Below are positions 23,201-33,165 of a stretch of 64,000 bases of DNA, piece after piece. The notes under the pieces are model-generated. The model worked only from the letters and a program-made list of their open reading frames with translations. It was not told the DNA's origin and made no database searches. How positions within the stretch are numbered: position 1 is the first letter of the stretch; the number at the start of each line of letters is the position of its first letter. The stretch is from Pollenia angustigena (lineage: Eukaryota; Arthropoda; Insecta; Diptera; Polleniidae), in NCBI GenBank assembly GCA_930367215.1, contig OV884056.1, forward strand, positions 44,702,308 to 44,766,307, in the 5' to 3' direction. The translations under genes were made by a program, and so were the position numbers.

Positions 23201-23872
23201 AAAAGGTCCACTTTCCGTTTAATTGTCCACGTACATTTATTACCGCAATCATAAAAATCAAATAACCTTTTGTTTATTCCTTTTTTTTTAATTCTCAGAA
23301 TCATGAAAAAGGTGTCAATGTTTTCTCCAAATAATGTTGTGCATATCTCGAGCAAATTTTTGAAATTCATACATTTACTTAATTGTGAATAAATGACAAA
23401 CGCGTGCATCGATTTTTATGATCTTTGTCTCATTTTGCTCATAGGTTATGTGACTTTGCGAAAAAATAACTAGACTTGAAACTTTTTTCCATTTTGGATT
23501 TTTTATGTATTTTAAAAAAAAAAAATTTAAATTTTTAGGCAAAAAATAATTTTTTCCCTTCATACATTCATTTTTAACTTCGAAAGTGTTACTTGTATAG
23601 GAAAACAATATATGAACAGATTAAGGGAATTGTAATTCTTAATTTTTTAAAATTTATTTCAACTAAATTGGGCTAGTGGTTGTCGAGCTATGTCAAACAA
23701 CAGGGCCTAAAACGTGATAAATTCCCCTATACGATAGTACTAACTTCAAATCGATACTAACTTCAAATCGCAGGTAAGAAGACAAAACGAATGATGCAGA
23801 AATTCTTCTTTTTGGGACTAATTTCACATACAGTTCACAGAATTGAGTTGGCAAATCATGTGTTGTACTGTG
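20242..23872 (-). mobile_element. DNA transposon with about 520 bp inverted repeats
   Basis: CACAGTACAACA begins at 20242 and is inverted at 23861-23872, each flanked by TTA. From there the arms 20242-20770 and 23353-23872 are near-identical inverted copies (for example gctcgacaaccactagccca and its inverse at about 23680). Between them lies one spliced transposase-like gene on the minus strand. Arms this similar imply recent activity or gene conversion. The CAC start with a 2-4 bp duplication would suit the CACTA/Mirage/Chapaev group, but that placement is inference. Confidence 0.85.
20920..22880 (-). CDS. Transposase-like protein of the long-TIR element, frameshifted
   Basis: It starts MENNKCPYLDEYCYVCGHIV at 22880. 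Segment 1 (22880 to about 22530) is Cys-rich: CYVCG, CNSCY, CYAC, probably a zinc-binding N-terminus. Segment 2 (about 22530 to 21610) has acidic candidates in LFIDGSVTSLKAVLLH and ICCDLKVVNIL, followed by YFCFLCNWDSR, a block I know as common in insect and cnidarian transposase-like proteins. A 106 bp intron follows (donor GTACGT at 21609, acceptor AAAACAG at 21504, phase 1). Segment 3 (21503-20920) has the recurrent pattern ASMTLKLHFLHHHLD, DEQGERFHQ and a serine/acid-rich tail. Total is about 618 codons. Segments 1 and 2 are in different frames and overlap at 22488-22504; no intron of workable size joins them, so a one-base shift near 22525 disables this copy. A programmed shift is less likely. 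Catalytic roles are inferred, not shown. Confidence 0.75.
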
Positions 23873-23875
23873 TTA

Positions 23876-24341
23876 TTATTATATACTATATATTCCTATA
23901 TTTTTTTAATAAAGCTTTAAAGGAAGTTCCTAGTAAATCAAAAATTTTCTTATTTTATTTGCGGTTTTATTGCATAAAATGAACCGTACAAATGATTAGA
24001 AGGCACTATGCAGTGTTGCCAATTTAGCCATTTAGTGGCTAGATTTAGCCATTTTTCATCTGTTTTACACATAAAAAAGGAATTTAGGCATAACCAAGTT
24101 GTTAAAATTTTTAGACTAAAAAATTCTAAAATGCTGCTTTAGCTGTGTTGCAACGTTAACTTGTTAATACAAATGTCTTTTGCAAGAAAAAAAATCAATT
24201 TTAACCATAATTAAAGCTTTTCGTTTATTAAAGATTTTTCTCATGATTAGTTTATTGTTACTAAAAATTTATTAAAATAATACTTTATGTGCAATTTTAG
24301 TGAAGAAAGTTTTGCAAGTTAATTATTAATATTATAATTAA
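23876..24341. repeat. Unassigned, with a possible hAT end at 24011
   Basis: cagtgttgccaatttagcc at 24011 followed by three more tttagcc or ggctaga words looks like a hAT terminus with its own subterminal word. No partner end or duplication of gcactatg was found downstream. The rest is AT-rich. Confidence 0.3.
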
Positions 24342-25504
24342 CTAGCTGTCCCGGCAAACGTTGTTTTGCAATATAACTTATCTCTAGTGAAAGAAAGAGG
24401 AATAAAGCGCTTAAAACCGTGATCGGCGATGAAAACAAACAATAGCCATTTATTTCTTTATTTATGTTCATTACATATTCAAAAGTTGAACATAAAAACT
24501 ATCAGTATAAATTAAACAGAGATAATCAATTTTTAACGCGAAGAGCAATTGCGTGTTCGATATTTTTTGTCAGTCCGTCTTTAGCCAACACAATTAAGCT
24601 CGATGGCTTGCCCAAATCCAAGCCGTAAACAGACATTTTTTAATGACCAATAGTGTACCATTGCAAAGCCGAAGAAGAATAACCGGAGAAAAATTAAAAA
24701 ATAAAATACATAAACTTTTCAAAAGAATTGGTTAAGAAGGCATAGGAGGGGATGTTTTTACCCATTTTGCTTAATTTTACACCGTAAGTGTTAAAACTTA
24801 TAGCCTTAAGTTCCTTCAAGACTTGAACCTATCATCGGATAATTAGTTAAGAAGACATGGGTAGAGGGACCTTTAACCCCTTTAACCCCTTTTGCCCTAT
24901 TTTATGCCCTAAATGTTGGAATTTCCAAAAAATGTATATCTTAAAGGTCCTTAAGATGTTACAGTGTCTGCATGCCAAATTTTAAGAAAGCCGGTTGATT
25001 AGTTAACAAGGTATAGATAGGGAGGGGGAGCGTTTACCCTTCTTACTGGATACAAATTATAGGCTATAGTTCCTTCCAGATTTTACACTATTTGCCTGCA
25101 AAATTTTAAGAAAATCGGTTGATTAGTTAAGAAGATATTGGAAGGGGCAGCTTTTACCCGTTTTGCCCTATTTTACGCCCTCTAGCGATATGAAATATAC
25201 ATTAAGATCTATTCCGAATGTCATAGTACACATATGGCATTACGATACATGGTTTGGTAGCTTTTCAAGAGAATAAAAAATCATAATATGGAAATAGAGG
25301 GCATTTTGTTGATATTTGTATGGGAATATATAGGAAAATCTCAATGCCATATCTCCAGTACCACTCGGCCAATTTCATGCAAAGTTCACAGAAACCATCT
25401 CCAGACTTTCCCCAAACTACACTTATATTTTGGTTTAAATCGGTCGGCCGGTTTTTGCAGTTAGTGGTGACATCAAAGTGTACACTTCTTTTTATATATA
25501 TAGA
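24342..25504 (+). repeat. CTAGCTGTCCCGGCAAACG repeat with internal tandem units
   Basis: It begins ctagctgtcccggcaaacgt and ends tttttatatatatag. Between 24720 and 25170 a unit of about 130-150 bp recurs four times (ggttgattagttaagaag-a, then ttacccnttttgccctattt). The ends match those of 38093-39415 in kind, but the internal tandem unit is different. The 3' portion (cagaaaccatctccagactt, aatcggtcggccggttt) is like the tail of RTE-related retrotransposons; that is an inference. Confidence 0.55.
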
Positions 25505-25519
25505 ATATTAATATTGATG

Positions 25520-26274
25520 GGTTTTTTTGTAATAAAGTCCCCCCGAAAATGTAACCCCCCCAAAAAAATAATGAAATAGCCCCCCAAAAGTTTGTACAGA
25601 GAACAAAAAAACGATTTTTGGGGCGTTATTTCATTTTGTTTTGGGTGTTATTTCATTTTTTTAATTGGGGTATTATTTCATATGAAATTATTCCCCAAAA
25701 AATAATTATGAAATAAAGCCCCAAAATAATTTTGTGGGGGATTATTGCATTTCCAAATTTATACTGAAAACGTTTTTGGGCGCAAGGATTTATCCACTTT
25801 GGTATACAGAACACCGGCTTCGATAAATAAAGCTGCTCTGCATAACCGGCCTTCGGCCCTGCGCAATGGTTTTCTTCTAACACAGGCTTCGCTAACTAAA
25901 GCCTGTGTGGCACTATGCAGAGAACCTTTAGTTAGCGAAGCCGGTGTTTGTTATACCATAGAGGAAAAAGTCATTGCGACCGGCCAAAGGCCGGCTAAGC
26001 AGAAAAGCCTTAGTTGGCGAAGCTTGTGTGTGGTATATCATACCATGATGCAAAACTGTATAATTAATTGTATAACATATATTGGGCTCTTATTTCATTT
26101 CAGAAATTGGTGTTTTATTTCATATGAAATAAGCCCCCAAAAATTAGGGAATTATTTAATTTATGTTTGCGGCGTTATTTCATTTCTTTGGGGGCTAATT
26201 TCATTTTCAAAATTGCGGCTTTATTTCATTATTTTTTTGGGGGGTTATATTTTGGGGGGTTATTACATGCCGCC
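25520..26274. mobile_element. Core-bearing element, GAAATAA-GCCCCC words
   Basis: The right end reads, inverted, GGCGGCATGTAATAACCCCC. The left end is a degraded version (tgtaataaagtcccccc). The words atgaaataa-gccccc and its inverse repeat about eight times over both arms. The centre (25780-26045) is a degraded copy of the GC-rich core found at 16800-17300 (aagctgctctgcataaccgg, ccttcggccctgcgcaa, gttagcgaagccggtgtttg). No 8-bp duplication could be read. Confidence 0.6.
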
Positions 26275-26553
26275 AATTTTTTTGGTAAAAATTAAACAAT
26301 TTTTAATTGTAAAGTGTTGGCATTACTAATCGCATGTGTTGACATGTTAATTTCCAATGTTCATGTATGCAAAATCATTGTTAAAACAGATTTAATTTCA
26401 GTTTAGCCGACAATGGTTCATATGTCGTTGTCAAACAGTTATGATCGGCATTGCATGGCTTGATGTGACACATGTCTCTATGTTGCACCTATATTTCAAC
26501 ATTTGCTGGTCTTTACACAGTAATAATAATAAAAAAATTTAAACAAAAATGTA

Positions 26554-27451
26554 CACTGAAAGAATTTTCTTCGCAATACTAACGAATTTTGACATTAATC
26601 CCATGAAAAATTGCATTATAAAGGAACCTATGCAGCGCTTCGTTGGATCAATGAAACCTGTTTCATTAAAAGGACTTAATTAAACATTACATTAGATCCA
26701 TGAATATTATTCATTGGATGAATACTTTCAATAAAGTAAAATTTTTTTTTTTTATATTTTTTTAATTATTTTTTTTTTCTTTTTTCTAATTTTATTTTAC
26801 TTTATTTTATTTTTTATTTTTTTTCTGCCTCTGGCGGGATTCGAACATGCAACCTCGGTGCTGATAGACTAGCTCACTACCAGCTAGTCTACCGGGGCAG
26901 TGTAGTTTTTATATACAAAAACTATGTTTTTTTCTCCATAATAAAAATAACAACGTTGATTGAAAGTGGATTGAAAGTTTTTGTTTCATTACTATAATGA
27001 CATTTTTATTGTCATAATGAAAATTTAAATTTATGAAGGCAATTATTGAAATATGTTGCTTTTATAAAAAAATTTTTTGATTTCATAAATTTAATGGCAT
27101 ACATGTAACATTAGATGTATGAAATTATTAAATCTTACATTTTTTAAATAACAATTAAACATTTTTTTAATGAAACTATAATTTTGTATTAAGTTATGAA
27201 TATAGTTATGTTTGTTTATTGTTTTTTTGTGTTCCCAATTAAAATTTTTTGTTTTACTTGGACAAACTTAAGTTTTCATATATCCAATGAAAATGTTTAA
27301 CGTAATTACGAAATCTAATGAAGCGATTTTAACGAAAATACTTCATCAAACCTATGAAATTCCATTTAGACAAAGAAAATTTTCATTTACCCAAGGAAAA
27401 CTTTTTTATGAAAATGATTCATTAAATATATGAAGCATTTTTCTTTCAGTG
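26554..27451. mobile_element. TA-flanked TIR element, CACTGAAAGAA ends
   Basis: TA then CACTGAAAGAA at 26552-26564; inverted TTCTTTCAGTG then TA at 27441-27453. The 898 bp interior has repeated ttaatgaa/ttcattaa words and a tRNA-derived SINE. No transposase frame. Confidence 0.7.
26740..26905 (-). mobile_element. tRNA-derived SINE remnant (minus)
   Basis: On the minus strand, from about 26900, a tRNA-like head reads TGCCCCGGTAGACTAGCTGG and later GTTCGAATCCCGCC, a good RNA polymerase III B box (26836-26846). It is followed downstream by a long A-rich tail (t-rich 26740-26825 on plus). The D-arm region is an unusual perfect hairpin, AGACTAGCT..AGCTAGTCT. The acceptor stem pairs only partly, so I do not call a functional tRNA. 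Confidence 0.6.
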
Positions 27452-27474
27452 TACATATAAAATGTTTAGGGTTT

Positions 27475-27562
27475 TTATACCCTTTACCACTTTCTTAATT
27501 TTTGTCATTCCGTTTGTAATTTCTATTTCTATAAAGTATTTATACATATTTATATTCTGGGT
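27475..27562 (+). repeat. ATACCCTTC-type repeat, left end only
   Basis: tttttataccctttaccac, then ttgtcattccgtttgtaatt and ctataaagtatttatacat, are the first 90 bp of the repeat family seen at 14396. The copy is cut by the TTAA element starting at 27569. Confidence 0.6.
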
Positions 27563-27568
27563 CCTTAA

Positions 27569-28449
27569 GGCTAGTTAACAATATAATACTTTGTATTAAT
27601 ACATGTCAAAAACTCAAGTAATATGTAAAAGTCTGTTAGTGTGAATGCATGTGTGATGAAAATGACAAGTATTATAAAAAAAAATTTGGAATCCCATACG
27701 ACTTCATCGTTTTTTGAAAAATTTCTAAACCATAATAATTCTTTTCATTGGAACAGGGTTGCATTTTATTTCATGTGTGAGGGTTTTTATACTTTGTATG
27801 ATAGTGTGAACACAAACTGTTATGTTAAATTAGATTTTTTGACAGTCGCAACAAAACTCATTAGATTTCTATCTCACAAAGTATAATGGAATACGTAAAG
27901 CTGGGATCACACGATTGCCGCAATGAACCAATTTTCACACTTTTTAATTACCCAATCGTCTGACTGCACAACCACATGGCTAATGTACCAATCGAGGGCA
28001 ATATTGTGCTTATTTCTACCAATAAAATGCAGCCCTGGTGAGGCAATTGTGTGACTGCTTGCTATACAACCGCGCGTCAATAAAAATAACAAAAATGCAC
28101 CAATATTTATTGTGTTCTTGTGTGGCAATCAAGCAACACAATACGCGCCAATATTTGCCTTTTTTAATAAATTTACGTTTTTGTGTTTCTTTTAGTAAAT
28201 ATTTATTACGCATTTTAAGAACAATCGTATGACTGTGATGCGGCAATTATTGTACCGATTTCGCTATGTACCAACTAGCGGCAATTAAATTTGTATAAAA
28301 AGGGGCAATTGTGTGATTTTAGAACATTTGATTGGTGCAATTTCATTATTGTGCGTCAATAAAGCACAATCAAAATTTTGTCATATTGGTGCATTTGCGG
28401 CAATCGTGTGATCCCAGCTTAAAATTTGTGAGATAGTATAAAGTAGCCT
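27569..28449. mobile_element. TTAA-type MITE copy 1, carrying a nested element
   Basis: It starts GGCTAGTTAACAATATAATA after TTAA (27565-27568). It runs colinear with 30236-30475 and 31924-32045 (tattaatacatgtcaaaaac, tgacagtcgcaacaaaactc), and closes tttgtgagatagtataaagtagcc. The right TTAA has decayed. A 521 bp element is inserted at 27899. Confidence 0.7.
27899..28419. mobile_element. TAA-flanked foldback-type MITE, AGCTGGGATCACACG ends
   Basis: AGCTGGGATCACACGATTGC is perfectly inverted at 28400-28419, with TAA at 27896-27898 and 28420-28422. Internal words aattgtgtga, ggcaat and caccaat recur on both arms. Copies 2 and 3 of the host MITE lack this insertion. The two overlapping minus frames here are chance products. 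Confidence 0.85.
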
Positions 28450-28890
28450 TTTTGAGTAGCGAAGTAAATTTAACGGTGTTCATACGATCGCGTATTAACG
28501 ATGTTTCATGGGTCATTGCTCATATCTCAGCCATTTATGAATCGAGCTGGCGAAATTTCAACTTTTTTGATGAGGATATCTGACATTTAAATATAGCAAA
28601 AAGTATATATCGCTCTTTTGCTGCAAGACCGGGATAACTCAAAAAAATCAATTTCGTGATAAACGCATTTAAAGTTTTTGATTTGCTCTAACTACTTAGA
28701 TAAAAGAAGACACATTCTCTTCAAACCGGGAAGGTATAAAAGATATAAAGATGAATTTAATACCCAATATAAAGAAAAACAAAGCTAGCAGTTCTGCATC
28801 TCTAACCCCAAAATTTCATTTTTTGAGTTATGCCGGTCTTGCAGCAAATGAGCGATATGCTTTTGATAAGAATACATTTTGTGTAGGTAA
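28450..28890. other. Unassigned
   Basis: Contains a loose inverted pair (gcaagaccgggataactcaa at about 28622 and its inverse near 28830), so it may be the interior of a further element. No gene seen. Confidence 0.35.
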
Positions 28891-28899
28891 TATTGTCAA

Positions 28900-29206
28900 C
28901 AGGGCTGTGGAGCCGGAGTAGAAGTCAAAGTACCCACAAAAAATTCGCGACTCCGACTCCAACATTTTTTGGCATAAAAATTTCAAAATTGTTCGAATCG
29001 ATATTTAAAATATTGATTCGAAATTTTTACTGAATCCTTTTCTTTCTTTATTTAACCATTTAAAAGGTAGTGCATTAAAGAGTTAAAATGTTTAATAACG
29101 ACCCGTTTCATATACATTTAGCATTAAGGTTAGATTAGGAATCGGAGTGGGAGTTTCAGCGGTTGGAGTCGAGTAAGTACTTTTTGTTGACGACTCCACA
29201 GCCCTG
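28900..29206. mobile_element. Short hAT-like element, CAGGGCTGTGGAG ends
   Basis: CAGGGCTGTGGAGCCGGAGT at 28900 is inverted as gactccacagccctg ending 29206. The subterminal words gactcc and ggagtcg repeat. The left flank attgtcaa (28892-28899) has no copy directly after 29206, but gttgtcaa follows the foldback at 29458-29465. This suggests the foldback landed on the right junction. Small hAT-like elements with this terminus are widespread in animals. Confidence 0.65.
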
Positions 29207-29209
29207 CAC

Positions 29210-29451
29210 CCGTATTCCGTAATTCGCTTAGCTAAAGCTAAATCTCTATCGCTAAAATGCCTTAGAGAATACAAAATTTAAAAATTTTAGTAATGACAAT
29301 AAAAGCCAAAATTGCGGTGAATTAAATTGTCATGGCATTGCCAAATTTAGCAATGAACGCTACAGCACTGCATTCGTAGCCAAAAATCGCTAAACCAACT
29401 TTAAAGATTTTTAGCGATAGAGATTTAGCTTTAGCGAATTACAGAATACGG
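29210..29451. mobile_element. Foldback MITE, CCGTATTCCGTAATTCGC ends
   Basis: CCGTATTCCGTAATTCGCT, then ctaaagctaaatctctatcg, is inverted at 29405-29451 (cgatagagatttagctttag, gcgaattacagaatacgg). It has arms of about 48 bp and a non-coding loop of about 145 bp. Confidence 0.75.
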
Positions 29452-29603
29452 CCACTGGTTGTCAATGTTAAAAAAATATCAACGCTAAAATTCGAAACCA
29501 AGAAGCATAACAAAAAAAGAGTACTAAAAGGGAAGTAGGGGTACCGTGGTATTTTTGAAAGGAAAAAGTACTGACATAGTACTGAATTTTCCATCGCTGC
29601 CCT

Positions 29604-30000
29604 ACACAGAAAAATTCTCGTCAATTTATTTTAAACCATTAAAATAATAAAATCAGTTTTAATTAAAAATGTAATCAAATGAATTAAATAAATTAGAAAA
29701 TATTGTAAATAATCAGCCTGATTACGGTTGGCGTTGGCGTATACGTCTGAGTAATTTTTTGCAATAGATTAAAGTAACACACAACCTTTGTTCTTTAATC
29801 TACTATACGCCAACGATTAATTTAATGAGTACTATTAATGTGTTTACCGGTGAAAATTTAATTAAATTTTTAATTGAATCGTTTATTTCAGAAACCTCTA
29901 AACTGCCATTTAAAAAAGGCGCACTTGACGGGTTTCTGAAATTAATATCACAAATTTTTAAATTTAAATAAATTTTTGTTTTTTTCTGTGACGAAATTTT
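29604..30000. mobile_element. ACACAGAAAAA MITE with two hairpin insertions
   Basis: The ends acacagaaaaa and ttttttctgtg match those of 9811-10051, and the fragments aattaaaaatgtaatc, taatttaatgagtactatta and gtttaccggtgaaaat belong to it. Two hairpins interrupt it. One at about 29719-29815 (gcgttggcgtatac with agattaaag, inverted ctttaatcta and tatacgccaacg) is related to the foldback at 37197. The other at 29886-29943 is atttcagaaacc..gggtttctgaaat. Confidence 0.6.
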
Positions 30001-30009
30001 GGGAACTTT

Positions 30010-30231
30010 CTGTCACTTATGGGCACTTCCGTCAAAAGGTCCACCGTGACCGAAAATTTAAAAGTTATTAAAAGCTGATTCTTTTACTATACTTTTATAG
30101 AGAAATATTTAGATTTTACTAATTTTATAAATTTACTCATAAATTTGTTCACTTAGATGAACAATCAGACTGCAAAGTTGTGCAAACGTAATTTCTTATA
30201 TGTGAGAATGTTTTCTTGTATATTATCTTCC
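30010..30231 (+). repeat. Left part of a two-copy repeat (split by a MITE)
   Basis: ccaccgtgaccgaaaattta through ttagatgaacaatcagactg matches 45620-45830 at high identity. The match resumes after 32049. The host sequence of the TTAA element is thus a repeat whose second copy is unoccupied. Confidence 0.8.
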
Positions 30232-30472
30232 TTAAGGCTAGATTACACTATTATACTTTGTATTAATACATGTCAAAAACTCAAGTAATATGACAAAGTG
30301 TGATAGTGTGAATGCAATGTGTCACGAAATTGACAAGTATTAAGAAAAAAGTTGACATCCCATACGACTTCATCGTTTTTTTAAAAACTTCTAAACAATA
30401 ATACTTTTCATTGGATCAGGGTTGCATTTTATTCCATGTGTGAGTGTTTATAATTCATGTGATAATCTTAAC

Positions 30473-31923
30473 TAGGGAGATCGATCAAATAGTATTCGAC
30501 CGGTTTTAACCGGTTATTTTAGTTTTGCCCAAGTCGAATATTTTAAAATGTCCATTTTTCGAATATCGAATAAACCGGTTGTTTTGGTAAAATAAACCGG
30601 TTATTAATAAATAATGTCAATTTAGCTTTTTTTCGACAATCTAGCGGGGGTTTCTCTTCTTTTTATTTCTATCATGTGGGTTTTATAAAACAAGAACGCT
30701 AACACAACTATTTGTGGAACAATGTTGATGGCATATCAGCGTGAAAGCTAAGCGAAAGGTACGGCTGTTAAGTAGTTCTAGCATATCTTCATCCTTAAAA
30801 CTACAACATACCGGCGGAATCAACGATGTGAAAAAACTCTTTAGTTTTATTTATTAAATTACAAAGAACTTCAAGCAAAATTGAAGGAATCAAAAAATCT
30901 CATGGAAGGGTTTAAATTGTGATCGACGAATTGACAGATATTTCATACAAAAGACATGTTCACATAACTAGTCGTTTCTATAATGCTGAAACAAAATAAT
31001 TTGAAATATATAATCCTTGATAAGAGGTTTGTTTTGTTTGTAACTTTTCAAAAATATGGTTGAAGTCTACTGATTCATAAAGACATTATTAGCCCCCAAC
31101 AAATTAAAACTCATTTTAAATAAATTTGGGAGAATATCTCAAATGATAAATTAATTAAATTCCTATAATTTATTAGAACCAAAGTTTTTCAAAACTTCTA
31201 CAGCTATGTTCACACCTATTAAATATTTGATGTCCTACACGTAACCACTAGTTTTCTTAAATTTAGGCTAGAGCAAACATTATTTCTGTGGCTTGTTGCT
31301 AAAAGGGCCAATGTCAATACTTTGCTGTTTTGAGTTAATCGTTTCATTATGTGTATTATTTTACTCTATTTTATTTTTCTGTATCAGCCAATGTCTAAAA
31401 AACCTCATTAAACTGTTCTGGGTTAACTTACCCACTGGCTGATACAGAAAAATAAAAGTGAGTAACATAACACACATAATGAAACGATTAACTCAAAACA
31501 GCAAAATATTGACATTGGCTCTTTTAGCGCCAAGCCACAGATTTAACAGTTTCTAAATTACATTATACAATTATCATCTTAGAAATAAAGTTTAGTAAAT
31601 AAATAGAAATTGTTAAAAATAAAGCTAAAGTTTGATCAATTTACTGGTCACCCTTTGCATTTTATCGTTAAATATTTGTTAGGTCTGAACATACCTAAAG
31701 TCATATCTATGTATTTTGTTGGTTGCTTACCTTCGTGAATTGTTTTGTTTTTATTCCAATTAACTTTTTATTGCAACAACTAATTTGATTTTTGTATTTT
31801 AATGTATTCGAATTAAAACCGGTTAACCGGTTATTTTGAAAATGCTTAACCGAAAACCGGTAGCAACTATTCGGAATATTCGAAAACCGGTTATTGAAAA
31901 AAGTCGAATAATCGATCTCCCTA
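30473..31923. mobile_element. hAT-like element, AACCGGTT words, 8-bp TSD
   Basis: TAGGGAGATCGATcaaatag (left) matches the inverted right end TAGGGAGATCGATTATTCG. Flanks are atcttaac (30465-30472) and atctgaac (31924-31931), seven of eight the same; copies 1 and 3 of the host MITE show the uninterrupted sequence. aaccggtt or ccggtta occurs about ten times at the two ends. Near 30920 a frame reads VIDELTDISYKRHVHITSRF, which resembles the first catalytic Asp region of hAT transposases (DESTD..). It is too decayed to be active. Confidence 0.85.
31286..31540. mobile_element. Foldback element with about 105 bp arms
   Basis: ctgtggcttgttgctaaaag at 31286 through tctgtatcagcc near 31390 is inverted from ggctgatacagaaaaa (31436) to gcgccaagccacag (31540), with a loop of about 40 bp. 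It is non-coding and lies inside the hAT-like element 30473-31923, which itself lies in a TTAA element. Confidence 0.8.
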
Positions 31924-32049
31924 ATCTGAACACAAACTGTCATGTTACGTTAGATTTTTTGACAGTCGCAACAAAACTCATTAGATTTCTATCTCACAAA
32001 GTATTATGGAATACGTAAGACTTGTGAGATAGTGTAATCTAGGCTTTAA

Positions 32050-32620
32050 AAGAGGTGATATTTGATAAAAATTATTCCAAAAAAATTTTCTTAGATGGTC
32101 TGTAATCTAAGGAAGAGTTCGAAGAGAAATATGTTATTCGGATTAACGGTAAATTTTTATTTTATTTTAATCATTATTCAGTTAAATTATTACGGAAAAA
32201 ATTTCACGTTCGAAATGTCACGTATTGACCCAGATTTTGGCTTAAAAAAAGAAAATACAAAAGATTTTGGAATCAAACCAACACATTTTAATGTTGCGTT
32301 GCTACGTTAAATTCTGAAAGTAGTTTGACTAAAAATTGCGCCAGGTTTCGCCAAATTACATGGCCACAAAAACATCTTCTGTTTTTTCACGTTCGAAACG
32401 CTACTTCTTTTGCCATTATCTTTTACCTAGAATCGCGCCCTCCATAAACTTTAGCATAGATAACAGTGCTTTCTTAGTGCTATAATTTAAGGGAAAACAG
32501 AACGTAAAAATATTTTTTGTTTAAAATGTCATTGCATTTTTGATGCGTACGACTGTCACGTTCAACACTTTGGAATTACCCATATGCTTCGTTAAATGTT
32601 GCTATTAAAATTCAACCCGA
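32050..32620 (+). repeat. Right part of the two-copy repeat
   Basis: Matches 45840-46361: both contain aagaggtgatatttgataaa, ggattaacggtaaatttt and tcacgttcaacactttgg. An open frame at 32095-32310 is longer than its counterpart at 45842-46030 and shows no recognised domain. The counterpart differs by small indels, so I do not call it a gene. Confidence 0.7.
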
Positions 32621-33074
32621 TCAGCAAATTAATGACTGGGATATGTGCTAAACCATGATTGACTTAACTGTCGAACTATTAATTGCTATACATCGCATTC
32701 TGTTAAATTAATAAACATTTTAAAGCAAAACACTTCAAAATCTACATTTTTAAAACTTAAGGTCTAATTAGGCAAATAAATATATCACACTTGAAGAAAC
32801 TTATTGTCTCAGTTTATTTTCCTATAAGCTTTTTATATACACAATACTTTTAATATTGAAAGATATTACTCGCCTTTCTTCCCATACATTTTTTAGGGCA
32901 AAGAAAATAAATTTCGTGTGAAAGATTATTTACAATGAGGGTGATGATGTTTCTGCCAAACTTTCTTACAAGAGGTTTGTTTCTAATACGAGATATTCGG
33001 ATATCCATTAAGTACTCTATAACGTACTTGCAGTTAATTTGGTTAAAATATATTTTTAATTAACTTTAACTTAC

Positions 33075-33165
33075 GAAAAGTTGAGGCTGCTGTAAAATTC
33101 GAAAGTAAAAACATGATGCTACACGCAGCCACGAAACATAATTTTATAAATGTAAAATTAAACAT
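33075..33165 (-). CDS. Takeout/JHBP gene, exon 1 (signal peptide)
   Basis: ATG at 33165..33163 opens 30 codons (MFNFTFIKLCFVAACSIMFL, then LSNFTAASTF) ending one base into a codon at a GTAAG donor (33074..33070). The exon therefore ends in phase 1, exactly what the acceptor at 15634 needs; the joint codon becomes CCC (Pro) and yields FPADIPRC, like the start of mature takeout-family proteins. The residues are a textbook signal peptide: short start, hydrophobic core, small residues AAS before cleavage. It is on the same strand and upstream. The 17440 bp intron is long but consists almost wholly of recognisable transposons. A nearer, alternative first exon is not excluded because I could not test every frame. 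Confidence 0.8.

Larger units (their letters stand above)
30236..32045. mobile_element. TTAA-type MITE copy 2, with clean TTAA duplication
   Basis: GGCTAGATTACACTATTA is inverted at the right (gtgagatagtgtaatctagg), with TTAA at 30232-30235 and 32046-32049. The second copy of the surrounding repeat has a single TTAA at 45836-45839 and no insert, proving the borders. TTAA targeting is the piggyBac signature; the ends do not start with the usual CCC, so the superfamily stays inferred. A 1451 bp hAT-like element is nested inside. Confidence 0.88.

Noticed and set aside
24011..24160. Complete hAT-like element starting cagtgttgccaatttagcc
   Set aside because: No inverted partner end and no second copy of the gcactatg flank could be found, so only a possible terminus is noted.
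25745..26329. 194-codon plus frame
   Set aside because: It runs through the palindromic core and repeated arm words of a non-coding element; the residues simply translate the repeat.
26826..26900. Functional tRNA gene on the minus strand
   Set aside because: The B box is good but the acceptor stem pairs poorly and the D-arm is a non-tRNA hairpin; the A-rich tail points to a SINE.
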